This document shows, one piece after another, positions 23,199 through 30,288 of a stretch of DNA of 37,740 bases. Position numbers and translations under genes: made by a program. The notes under the pieces are model-generated. The model saw nothing but the letters and a program-made list of their open reading frames with translations. It ran no database searches and was not told where the DNA came from. Within the stretch, counting starts at the first letter, position 1. Every line of letters begins with the position of its first letter. This stretch comes from Candidatus Bathyarchaeota archaeon (GTDB lineage: Archaea; Thermoproteota; Bathyarchaeia; TCS64), in assembly GCA_018652685.1 (NCBI GenBank), contig JABIBQ010000061.1:1-37740 (forward strand), in the 5' to 3' direction.

Positions 23199-23388
23199 AA
23201 CATTGGAGCTAGTAGACCAGTACATCGATAGTTTTCTGTCATCCGATCACACGATCATCATGATCAACGACGAGAATTACCCGGGCACGTTTCTGAACAA
23301 GAGACTTCAAGCAAGGATTAGGGAGCGCGAGATCGGAAAGCTGATCTCCTACGTTTTCATGAACACCTTGTACCTGGAGAAGATTTGA
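23191..23388 (+). CDS. Small hypothetical protein coupled to the preceding gene
   Basis: The 65-residue protein begins at ATG 23191 inside the end of the preceding gene. It is mixed helix with alternating charge (ETLELVDQYIDSFLSSDH, then TFLNKRLQARIREREIGKL), ending FMNTLYLEK. No family is recognised. The 8-nt overlap is the main evidence that it is a real gene and that its product works with the 277-residue protein, as in other small pairs (inference). Confidence 0.5.
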   Translation: MDETLELVDQYIDSFLSSDHTIIMINDENYPGTFLNKRLQARIREREIGKLISYVFMNTLYLEKI

Positions 23389-23457
23389 ACATCAGGAATT
23401 ATCGAGACGCTGCTCCCATTCCTAAACGTTATCAGGGTAACCGCTCGTCTATCCTAC

Positions 23458-23868
23458 ATGCAAGAACAGTTTATGTTGATGGCGATCGAGAAGGCACGGG
23501 AAGGCGTCAAGGAAGGCCAAGAGCCATTCGGATCGTGTGTCGTGAGAGATGGTAAAGTTCTCAGCCTCACCAATAATACCATATCTCAGGATAATGACCC
23601 GACAGCCCACGCCGAGATGAACGCCATCAGGAAGGCATGCAAAACAATTGGATCTTCTGACCTCACTGGGTGCGAAATATATGCAACTTTCAAACCATGC
23701 GAGATGTGCATGGAGGCAATCAAGAGGGCGGGAATCAGAACCGTTTACTATGGGGCCGGTCCAGGAGACGTAGAGTATCCTTCATCATCGATTGAGTTGA
23801 GCGTACAAAGCGGTATTACTCTTGATGAATGCCTTAACCTTGTATCCGTGAAATATTCTCCCCTCTAG
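23458..23868 (+). CDS. Nucleoside/tRNA deaminase (CDA superfamily)
   Basis: The 136-residue protein has the zinc-dependent deaminase motifs: HAEMNAIRKA at residues 51-60 (zinc His and the catalytic Glu) and PCEMC at 80-84 (two zinc Cys), with the usual spacing. The sequence after it, EAIKRAGIRTVYYGAGPGD, is also typical. Family members deaminate adenosine 34 of tRNA (TadA), guanine or cytosine. The pre-motif phrase FKPCEMC, instead of the TadA TxEPCPMC, leans toward the free nucleobase enzymes such as cytosine or guanine deaminase, but sequence alone does not settle it. A strong hairpin terminator follows. Confidence 0.85.
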   Translation: MQEQFMLMAIEKAREGVKEGQEPFGSCVVRDGKVLSLTNNTISQDNDPTAHAEMNAIRKACKTIGSSDLTGCEIYATFKPCEMCMEAIKRAGIRTVYYGAGPGDVEYPSSSIELSVQSGITLDECLNLVSVKYSPL

Positions 23869-23889
23869 TAGATTCTTTCAACGCTGGTA

Positions 23890-23920
23890 GTTTGTCAAGT
23901 ATCCCTTGACAAACGTTTTA
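23890..23920 (+). terminator. Intrinsic-type hairpin terminator of the deaminase gene
   Basis: GTTTGTCAAG (23890-23899) and CTTGACAAAC (23905-23914) form a perfect 10-bp stem around a 5-nt loop. GTTTTATTAG follows. It lies 21 nt after the deaminase stop and 21 nt before the end of the convergent tRNA-Arg gene. Confidence 0.6.
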
Positions 23921-23941
23921 TTAGATTTCCTTGCGGAAAAG

Positions 23942-24019
23942 TGGCGGACTCGGAGGGATTCGAACCCTCGATCTCAGGTTCCGCAAACCCGAATCATATC
24001 CTGGCTAGACTACGAGCCC
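23942..24019 (-). tRNA. tRNA-Arg (anticodon GCG)
   Basis: Reading from 24019, the acceptor arm GGGCTCG pairs with CGAGTCC, one pair being G-T. The anticodon stem is CGGGT/ACCTG around TTGCGGA, so the anticodon is GCG (Arg). The T arm GAGGG-TTCGAAT-CCCTC is perfect, G is the discriminator, and CCA is encoded at 23942-23944. The D stem GTCT/TGAT has a T-T at its inner pair. A TATA-like TTTATTTATCC lies about 26 nt upstream. Confidence 0.93.
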
Positions 24020-24217
24020 CTGCCACCAATATCCATATCGGATAAATAAACCTAATCCAAACAGTAATTGCGGAAAACTTGAGTTGACGGGGTCTTTCTA
24101 TTAGCAAACGTGATCAGAGCCTCACAATCTACGTTATCCTCACCTCAGATATGTAGAAACTGGGTGGAAATCACTTTTCCGCTATGGAAACCGTATACAG
24201 GTTACGATTAGGGTATG

Positions 24218-24225
24218 TTTATATT
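24218..24225 (+). promoter_or_regulatory. TATA box of the amidohydrolase gene
   Basis: TTTATATT lies 29-36 nt above ATG 24254 and inside the open frame that begins at ATG 24215. A promoter here argues that the shorter start is the real one. Confidence 0.45.
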
Positions 24226-24253
24226 CGTGTTTTGCGCCACTGATTTGTCTAAA

Positions 24254-25831
24254 ATGAGTCTAGATTCTTGCCCACGGGTTTTGGTGGGTGGCACCCTCAT
24301 CGATGGAACGGGTGCCCCGCCAATAAATGACAGCATCGTAGTGATCAATGACGAGTATATTGTGGCAGTGGGGAAGCGCGACGAGATCCCGATCCCAGAA
24401 GGGTCCGAGGTCTACGACATAACCGGCAAGACAATAATGCCAGGCCTAATCGACAGTCACTGCCACTTCCTCTGGATGGGAGTAGCCATGAAGACCATGG
24501 TGCTCCTCAACGATACCGAGAACATAATGGATGCTCTTGTACGTGTCAAGAAACGTGTCAGCGAAGCTAAGCCAGGCGAGTGGATTATTGGCATAGGCTG
24601 GGATGAGTCCAAGTGGTCTGAAAATCGTTACTTGAATAGGTATGACCTTGACGCTATCTCACCTGACAACCCAGTCATGTTAAGCAGGGTTTGTGGCCAC
24701 CTTGTTGTCCTTAACTCGTGTGCCTTAGAACTGGCCAACATCACTAAGGACACCCAGGACGACCAGGGCGGGCACGTCGACAAGGACGAGAGCGGCGAGA
24801 ACACGGGCATCCTTAGGGACTGCAGGTATCTCGTGATGGACGTCATGCCAAAGGCATCCATGGAGATCATGGTTGACGCACTTGGCATGGCAAGCGAGCA
24901 TGCCCTAAGCCTGGGATGTACAGGAATTCACGACGCGGGGCTCGGAGGAGAGGAGATAAAATCATACCAGCATGCCCTGTCAGCGGGAAAACTCAAGGTC
25001 AGATCATACCTCTTCCAGCGCGACGATGTCGTCGACGGCTCCATCGCCATGGGGCTTGAGACCGGTTTTGGAAATAACATGATCCGAATCGGTCCCTCAA
25101 AATTGATGATGGATGGCAGCCTCGGGGCGAGGACAGCGGCATTATTCGAACCCTACGAGGACGAGCCTGATACCTCTGGCCTAGTTCTAGAGGAGCCCGA
25201 TGTCCTGTTGGCAAAGGTAATGAAGGCTCATAACAACAACCTCCAGACCGCTACTCACGCCATCGGTGACCTGGCCATCGAGCATACACTCGACGCCATA
25301 CAGGAAGCCCTACGACTGAACCCAAGGAAGGATCACAGGCACAGGATAGAGCACTGTGAGATCACCAGCACACAGCAAATCGAGCGGATAAGGAACCTGG
25401 GTGTGATCCCAGACATGCAACCTAACTTCATCGGTGAGTGGAGCGGGCCTGGTAGCATGTACCGGCAGAGGCTCGGCGAGAAAAGGGATAGGATGAGCAA
25501 CCAGTACCGGGCTATGCTCGACGAGGGAATCAAAGTAGCCTTCGGCAGCGACGGGATGCCATTCAATCCGATATATGGGATCTGGAGCGCAGTGAACCAC
25601 CCGATCAGGCAGAACAGGATCACTCTTGAGGAGGCAATCATGTGTTACACGCATAACGCGGCCTATTCTGGGTTCTGGGAAGAGGTGACGGGGAGTCTTG
25701 AATCTGGTAAGCTAGCAGACGTAACAGTCTTCAACGACGACTTGACTCAGATTCCTCCAGCGGAGATCCGAGACTCCAAGTGTTTCATGACATTGGTTAA
25801 CGGTAAGATCCTATACCACGCTGAACACTGA
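24254..25831 (+). CDS. Amidohydrolase family protein (YtcJ-like)
   Basis: I prefer ATG 24254 (525 residues) because a TATA box sits about 32 nt above it; an ATG at 24215 would add 13 unusual residues. The family is amidohydrolase_3, metal-dependent TIM-barrel hydrolases. Seen motifs are VGGTLIDGTGAPP and the strand leading to GLIDSHCHFLWMG (H-x-H pair), ATHAIGDLAIEHTLDAI, HRIEHCEI, and GSDGMPFNPIYGIWSAV with the catalytic Asp. It ends in a small beta domain (LADVTVFNDDLTQIP). Substrates of YtcJ-like proteins are mostly unknown, often N-acyl or amide compounds. It stands alone; a terminator-like T-rich stretch follows. Confidence 0.88.
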   Translation: MSLDSCPRVLVGGTLIDGTGAPPINDSIVVINDEYIVAVGKRDEIPIPEGSEVYDITGKTIMPGLIDSHCHFLWMGVAMKTMVLLNDTENIMDALVRVKKRVSEAKPGEWIIGIGWDESKWSENRYLNRYDLDAISPDNPVMLSRVCGHLVVLNSCALELANITKDTQDDQGGHVDKDESGENTGILRDCRYLVMDVMPKASMEIMVDALGMASEHALSLGCTGIHDAGLGGEEIKSYQHALSAGKLKVRSYLFQRDDVVDGSIAMGLETGFGNNMIRIGPSKLMMDGSLGARTAALFEPYEDEPDTSGLVLEEPDVLLAKVMKAHNNNLQTATHAIGDLAIEHTLDAIQEALRLNPRKDHRHRIEHCEITSTQQIERIRNLGVIPDMQPNFIGEWSGPGSMYRQRLGEKRDRMSNQYRAMLDEGIKVAFGSDGMPFNPIYGIWSAVNHPIRQNRITLEEAIMCYTHNAAYSGFWEEVTGSLESGKLADVTVFNDDLTQIPPAEIRDSKCFMTLVNGKILYHAEH

Positions 25832-25901
25832 TTTTTCACTCAATATCTTTCTATTTCTGCCAACTTTTTGTGAGTTGTTTCCTATACTACTAAAGGAAAA
25901 A

Positions 25902-25947
25902 TGTACAACCTTGGTAATAAGTATCGAAATAGTTATAATTCTGTACA
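25902..25947 (+). promoter_or_regulatory. TATA element flanked by two TGTACA sites
   Basis: TGTACA occurs at 25902-25907 and 25942-25947, exactly 40 nt apart, both as TGTACAA. The TATA-like GTTATAATT (25932-25940) sits just before the second. The operon's first gene starts at 25983, so the predicted transcript has a short leader with AGGGGAT before TTG. Two sites on the same face of the helix are what a cooperative regulator would use. Confidence 0.35.
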
Positions 25948-25982
25948 AGTGTTACCTTTCAAATTCAGGTTAGGGGATTGAA

Positions 25983-26264
25983 TTGGCCAAACAAGTCACG
26001 GTAGAGATGATTGTCAGGGGCGACATCCTAGACAATAACGTTCTCAGGAAATTTGCTACAAAGCTCAAAGAACAGAGCTTCAAAATCGATTTCACATCAA
26101 GTGTGGCAGTACCACCGTTTCTGGTAGCGGCCGAGAAAAAGTATCCAAGCCTCGCAGTACTATACGCGACGCTTGACCTTGAGCACATATTCACGACTCG
26201 GAAGCTTCTCGTGGATCTAGCCGAGGAAGAGGACTTGGAGTTAATCTCGTTCAAGCAGCTGTGA
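25983..26264 (+). CDS. Small hypothetical protein preceding an SLC13 transporter
   Basis: The 93-residue protein starts at TTG 25983 with AGGGGAT just above it. It reads MAKQVTVEMIVRGDILDN, then a middle helix LRKFATKLKEQSF, and ends LAEEEDLELISFKQL, an alpha/beta pattern like small ligand-binding or ACT-like domains; I do not recognise a family. Its end overlaps the transporter start by 4 nt in GTGA, so it is translated together with that gene. A regulatory partner for the carrier is a natural guess (inference). Confidence 0.6.
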   Translation: MAKQVTVEMIVRGDILDNNVLRKFATKLKEQSFKIDFTSSVAVPPFLVAAEKKYPSLAVLYATLDLEHIFTTRKLLVDLAEEEDLELISFKQL

Positions 26265-27655
26265 TACTGTCGATGAACAAGAAACGCGTAATCGTGTTGG
26301 CAGCCGTTACATTTCTGTCAATCATAGCATACACACAAACATCAGGTTTCCTTGAGCCAAACCAACGTTCAGCCCTGGTCGTGCTAATAGTGGCATCAGG
26401 TCTCTGGACCTCGGAGGCTGTTCCGCTGGCTGCAACTGCCATCCTTATCCCTTTAATGCAGTCTGTGATGGGCATCCAGGCATTCAGTTCAGCCCTTACC
26501 CCGTTCTTCAGCACAACCGTCATGCTCCTACTCGGAGGATTCATGCTGGCGGTGGCAGTCGAGAAATATGACTTAGACGAGTACTTTGCCTTCCTAATCC
26601 TGTCAAGGTTCAATACTGGTGCCAAAACGGTTGTCCTCGCCGTCATGTTTGCGACGGGTTTTCTCAGCATGTGGATCAGCAATTCGGCTTCAACCGCGTT
26701 GCTCATAGCCATGGCGTTGAAGATCACGGATCAGATCAAGGACGAGAAAGGCAATTTTAGCAAGATCATGGTACTCGCCATCGCGTATAGTGCCACGGCG
26801 GGCGGACTCAGCACACTCGTTGGAACAACCACGTGTGCCATGGCAGCGGCTAGCCTCAAAACAATGATCGGCTACGATATCAGCTTCCTTGGGTGGATGG
26901 TCTTCGGGTTGCCCATCGCATTCATCCAGATTCTAGTTATCTGGGTCGTGCTGTTCATGATATTCCCCACCGATGTAACTGATATCCCCCCAATCGAGAG
27001 GCCAAACGGGGGGCTATCGAAGAACCAGAAGTTGACCATGGGGATATTCCTCTTCGCCGTATTTGCATGGATCACTGGTAAACTACCTGGTCCAATAGCC
27101 AACACTATTGGATGGGCTGGACACGGCTATAGCTCAAGCATGGTTGCAGCAACCATCCTCGTTTTGCTCTACTTCACCGACCTTATCGAGGATAGGGATA
27201 TCCAGAACGGCAAATGGTCGACCCTTCTTCTCATCGGAGGTGGTTTAAGTCTAGGCAAGGCTCTGGAGGTCACTGGCCTTGTGGATGTCATCAGTGATGT
27301 CCTCATGAACCTGACCGCTGGTGGGTCTCCGTTTGTAGCAATCACAATCGTCGTTGTTGCAGGCTTGGGCATCAGCATAATAGCAAGTAACACGGCTAGC
27401 GCAGGTATCTTCCTTCCAATAGCTATCGGCCTCGGCCAGAAGATAGGTTTCAGCCCAGTGATCTTAGCGGTCGCTGTCGGTATCAGTACAAGTCTTGACT
27501 TTATGTTACCCGTTGGAACTCCACCAAATGCAATAGCATACAGCACTGGTAGGGTCACCATGGCCGAGATGATAAAGGCGGGGATACTCCTTGACTTGGT
27601 CGGTGCGATAGTTACAATCACATTTGCTTATCTGATATGGCCCATGTTGATCTAA
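26261..27655 (+). CDS. SLC13-type (DASS) anion transporter
   Basis: This 464-residue carrier has about 11-12 membrane helices in two inverted halves. The family signature occurs twice: SNSASTALLIAMALKITDQI in the first half and IIASNTASAGIFLPIAIGL in the second, with the sodium-site VGTTTCAMAAA and VGTPPNAIAYSTG loops. Members take up dicarboxylates, sulfate or phosphate with sodium. Which anion is used here is not shown. The start is GTG 26261 overlapping the preceding gene, or ATG 26273, which gives the more usual N-terminus. A good hairpin terminator lies after it, shared with the convergent MFS gene. Confidence 0.88.
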   Translation: MILSMNKKRVIVLAAVTFLSIIAYTQTSGFLEPNQRSALVVLIVASGLWTSEAVPLAATAILIPLMQSVMGIQAFSSALTPFFSTTVMLLLGGFMLAVAVEKYDLDEYFAFLILSRFNTGAKTVVLAVMFATGFLSMWISNSASTALLIAMALKITDQIKDEKGNFSKIMVLAIAYSATAGGLSTLVGTTTCAMAAASLKTMIGYDISFLGWMVFGLPIAFIQILVIWVVLFMIFPTDVTDIPPIERPNGGLSKNQKLTMGIFLFAVFAWITGKLPGPIANTIGWAGHGYSSSMVAATILVLLYFTDLIEDRDIQNGKWSTLLLIGGGLSLGKALEVTGLVDVISDVLMNLTAGGSPFVAITIVVVAGLGISIIASNTASAGIFLPIAIGLGQKIGFSPVILAVAVGISTSLDFMLPVGTPPNAIAYSTGRVTMAEMIKAGILLDLVGAIVTITFAYLIWPMLI

Positions 27656-27697
27656 TCTTATTTTCGCTCAAGCCTATATTTTCTATTAACTTTGTAA

Positions 27698-27720
27698 TTC
27701 TTCCCAGATTATTGGGAGAA
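27698..27720. terminator. Bidirectional hairpin between convergent SLC13 and MFS genes
   Basis: TTCTTCCCA and TGGGAGAA pair over eight bases with one bulged T around GATTAT. T-rich sequence lies upstream (TATATTTTCTATTAACTTTG), and the minus-strand MFS stop is 8 nt away. Confidence 0.45.
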
Positions 27721-27727
27721 ATGTTGG

Positions 27728-28912
27728 TTAATCGACTTTGACGCCGAACTGGAGTACTGCTACCGCAAGGAAATACACTCCGATACAGGCCATGAAAACG
27801 TTGTACACTCCAAAATTGTCGGCAATGAATGCTGCAATCATTGGCGCAATGGCCCCCATGACGCTTCCAGGTAGGAAGTATAGAGCATATCCCAAACCTC
27901 GCTGGCCACTTGGTGACAACTTGGCCATTATGGCCGAGTTAGCTGCCATGCTCAGGAAAGTAAACAGTCCTGAAGCGACATAGAAAACAATGAACGTGGT
28001 ATCTCCAGGTAAAACGTACGCGAGTGTATAGCATATGTAGGCGGCTATGAGGGTCCAAACAGTCCACTTCTTCTCGCCATACCTTGTTGCCAGTATACCT
28101 CCGACGGGTGCTGCTACAAGGCCCATCAACGTGTTTGCGCCGGTAATGATTCCCCTGGTCGCGAGACCCCAACCTTTCGTGTCAGCAAGCCACACGTTCA
28201 TGAACGCCCTGTTCATGCTCATTCCCATCATCCTCACGGCAACGAAGATTAAGAAAATGATCAAACCTCTGGAAAGGAGTTTGGTTGCCTGTCCGCTGCT
28301 TTTTTCATCGGATTCGGTGCTAATGTCCTCGCTAGGTATGTACTTGATGAACCAGACGGAGATAGTACCCAGAATCAGAGGGGCGACCCAGAAGAGGTAT
28401 ACCTGCCTCCAATTGAAAGCTAATGACCCGATAAGCAGAGTCAGACTAATTGGTCCTAGTGTCATACCAAGGGTTCCGCCTGCCCCGTGGATTCCAAGCG
28501 CTTTTGGCCTATCCTCTGGCTTGAAAAGGAAGGTGGTGAAGCTGTATGAAGCAGGGTGGTAGATGGTCGTGTTGACTATGAGTAGGCTTAACCCTAGAAT
28601 CAACGTGAAAGGGGTTGTCGCTGAGTAAGCTAACACAGCGCCTGCTATAGCCACAGCGATGCTAATGAGAATCATCTTCTTTGCCCCAATCTTGTCCGCC
28701 ATTAGGCCGATAGGAATGCTGAGTAGGGCAGCACAGAGGCTTGGGATGCTGGCCAAGAGTCCCAGGTCCTGGTTTGTCAACCCGAACTCGACGATGAACT
28801 CGGGGTAAAGTGTAGGTGCAATCCCAGCGAATATGTGTGTAAGGGTGTGCGTGAAAGCCATAACGATAAGTCCATAGCTGAGCCAACCCCAGCGTCCGTT
28901 TTCCTGAGTCAT
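27728..28912 (-). CDS. MFS transporter
   Basis: The 394-residue protein has about 12 membrane helices, MFS motif A as GLMADKIGAKKM (residues 69-80) and a related GGILATRYGEKKWT in the second half. In the first half HGAGGTLGMTLGPISL is the motif C-like helix. A cytosolic middle loop (PSEDISTESDEKSSGQATK) splits the halves. Substrate is unknown. Minus-strand AGGCGG lies above the ATG and a TTTAAATAC box about 45 nt above it. It faces away from the HD gene at 29008 and shares the promoter region. It ends against the SLC13 gene. Confidence 0.87.
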   Translation of the reverse strand: MTQENGRWGWLSYGLIVMAFTHTLTHIFAGIAPTLYPEFIVEFGLTNQDLGLLASIPSLCAALLSIPIGLMADKIGAKKMILISIAVAIAGAVLAYSATTPFTLILGLSLLIVNTTIYHPASYSFTTFLFKPEDRPKALGIHGAGGTLGMTLGPISLTLLIGSLAFNWRQVYLFWVAPLILGTISVWFIKYIPSEDISTESDEKSSGQATKLLSRGLIIFLIFVAVRMMGMSMNRAFMNVWLADTKGWGLATRGIITGANTLMGLVAAPVGGILATRYGEKKWTVWTLIAAYICYTLAYVLPGDTTFIVFYVASGLFTFLSMAANSAIMAKLSPSGQRGLGYALYFLPGSVMGAIAPMIAAFIADNFGVYNVFMACIGVYFLAVAVLQFGVKVD

Positions 28913-29007
28913 TTCTTGTTCCGCCTAAAGATACAGGTAGCCATGCCTCACCGTATTTAAACTCCGCCTTACGAAATCTTATACCAAACCAGTCCAGTGA
29001 GTACCGT

Positions 29008-29562
29008 ATGATTACTAGGGACGAATCAATTGCTCTCGTCAAAGAGAACGTCAAGAACAAGAACCTCGTCAACCACATGATTGGGGTTGGAGCAATCATG
29101 AAGGGTCTCGCCGATCACTATGGTGAGGACTCCCACCTTTGGGAGGTAGTAGGCATCCTTCACGATGTTGACTACGAGACTTTCGGCGAGGATTTCGCGA
29201 ACCATGGGGCCAAATCGGCTGAAATGGTTAAAGACATCCTGCCGGATAACGCTATTAAGGCGATCAGGAGTCACAACCCATTGACTGGGTACGAGCCTGA
29301 GCTAAAGTTTGATATCGCTTTACTGGCCGCCGACGCGATTTCTGGACTTATAGTTGCCAACGCCCTTGTGCGCCCCAACCGGATGGAGGGCATGAAAGCC
29401 AAGAGCATCAAGAAGCGGATGAAGGACAAGTCCTTCGCCCGACAGGTTAGCAGGGAGAATGTTATGAAGTGTGAGGAGATAGATCTCCAGTTTAGCGAAT
29501 TCGCTACAATAGCGATCAAGGCCATGGATAGCGTGGCAGATCAGATAGGATTGAGCAAGTAA
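29008..29562 (+). CDS. HD domain protein
   Basis: The 184-residue protein has an HDIG-type phosphohydrolase core: HMIGVGAIMKGLADHYG (about 26-42), VVGILHDVDYETFG with His-Asp around residues 52-53, and HGAKSAEMVKDI. The segment FDIALLAADAISGLIVANAL and VRPNRMEGMKAKSIKKRMKD are also seen in uncharacterised archaeal and bacterial family members that hydrolyse nucleotides or cyclic nucleotides. A TTATACC box lies 26 nt above ATG 29008, so the transcript is leaderless. The next gene begins with the last base of its stop (TAATG). Confidence 0.85.
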   Translation: MITRDESIALVKENVKNKNLVNHMIGVGAIMKGLADHYGEDSHLWEVVGILHDVDYETFGEDFANHGAKSAEMVKDILPDNAIKAIRSHNPLTGYEPELKFDIALLAADAISGLIVANALVRPNRMEGMKAKSIKKRMKDKSFARQVSRENVMKCEEIDLQFSEFATIAIKAMDSVADQIGLSK

Positions 29563-30032
29563 TGGTAGACACAGAAAGACAGAGACACCGAGTAACGAGG
29601 ATCATTGCAGCATCAAGGTTCCCGTTCCTCGACCAGGAAGAGGACAGCTGGCCACCCAGCTACAAGACCATCGTAAATGATGAGCAGAACAGGTTCGGTA
29701 TCAAGGGACCGGATGATATTGGCATCGTGTATCCCAGTATAGTCATCCTCAGGGGTGACGGGGGAGTGCAGGAGCTCGGTATGGTCGAGCCGGCCGGGAA
29801 TGTTAACCAGGAGCGGGCCCAGATATGGCAATTCCTGAGCGACTCTACCAGCGTCGGCAGGACCCACAAAAAGCTGTTCGTCTACGTGCCTCACGGGTAT
29901 GAGGACGAGGGTCTCAAGATTCTTGAAGACAACGACATCGAGTACGATGGGCTACGAGGCTACGGTGTGGTCGATGGGAATTTGAAGATTTACCCCATCA
30001 AGACCCACGACAGTCCTCACGACCACCGTTAG
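29562..30032 (+). CDS. Hypothetical protein coupled to the HD gene
   Basis: The 156-residue protein starts with ATG 29562, whose A is the last base of the previous stop. It is soluble, rich in charged residues, and runs GIKGPDDIGIVYPSIVILRGDGGVQELGMVE, then KKLFVYVPHGYEDEGLKILEDNDIEYDGLRG, an alpha/beta pattern with no catalytic motif I can name. The last residues are a short His-rich tail (DSPHDHR). It likely works with the HD protein (inference from coupling). Confidence 0.6.
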   Translation: MVDTERQRHRVTRIIAASRFPFLDQEEDSWPPSYKTIVNDEQNRFGIKGPDDIGIVYPSIVILRGDGGVQELGMVEPAGNVNQERAQIWQFLSDSTSVGRTHKKLFVYVPHGYEDEGLKILEDNDIEYDGLRGYGVVDGNLKIYPIKTHDSPHDHR

Positions 30033-30037
30033 TCCTT

Positions 30038-30254
30038 TTTCTCTTCCATTTATCAACTTGTATTTTCGTTTCTTCCAGGATTTAGTGTCCGTGTTCCACG
30101 CTTGGTTGAATCTCGGTTGCCTCATACCACTCGTTCCAGCTGGTTATGAATACACAGTCAACGTCAATTCATTGACTATGTTACAGTAATCGAGTATGTC
30201 CTTGCGGGTGGCTATCAGAGAATCAGTTAAACTAGGGAGAAACTCCCAAACACC
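30038..30254 (-). pseudogene. Decayed C-terminal part of a GH99-like glycosidase
   Basis: In the 256-nt gap a minus-strand frame reads VFITSWNEWYEATEIQPSVE, then HGH, a TAA stop at 30084-30082, then ILEETKIQVDKWK in the same frame. This resembles the C-terminal region of GH99-like and WbsX-type glycosidase-related proteins (SWNEW-x-E-x-x-E-I-x-P followed by a YLE-x-T helix). Upstream, a different frame gives VWEFLPSLTDSLIATRKD and ILDYCN, which would join it by a frameshift near 30160-30175. So a broken remnant is visible with at least one frameshift and one in-frame stop. The N-terminal domain is gone. Confidence 0.55.
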
Positions 30255-30288
30255 CTATATCAGGAGACCTCTATGAAATAGAATAGCC

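Noticed and set aside
24060..24150. Open minus-strand stretch reading EDNVDCEALITFANRK upstream of tRNA-Arg
   Set aside because: About 30 codons long, flanked by stops, without start or promoter; expected by chance.
27169..27621. 150-codon ORF opposite the SLC13 gene
   Set aside because: Antisense shadow with no motifs and no upstream signals.
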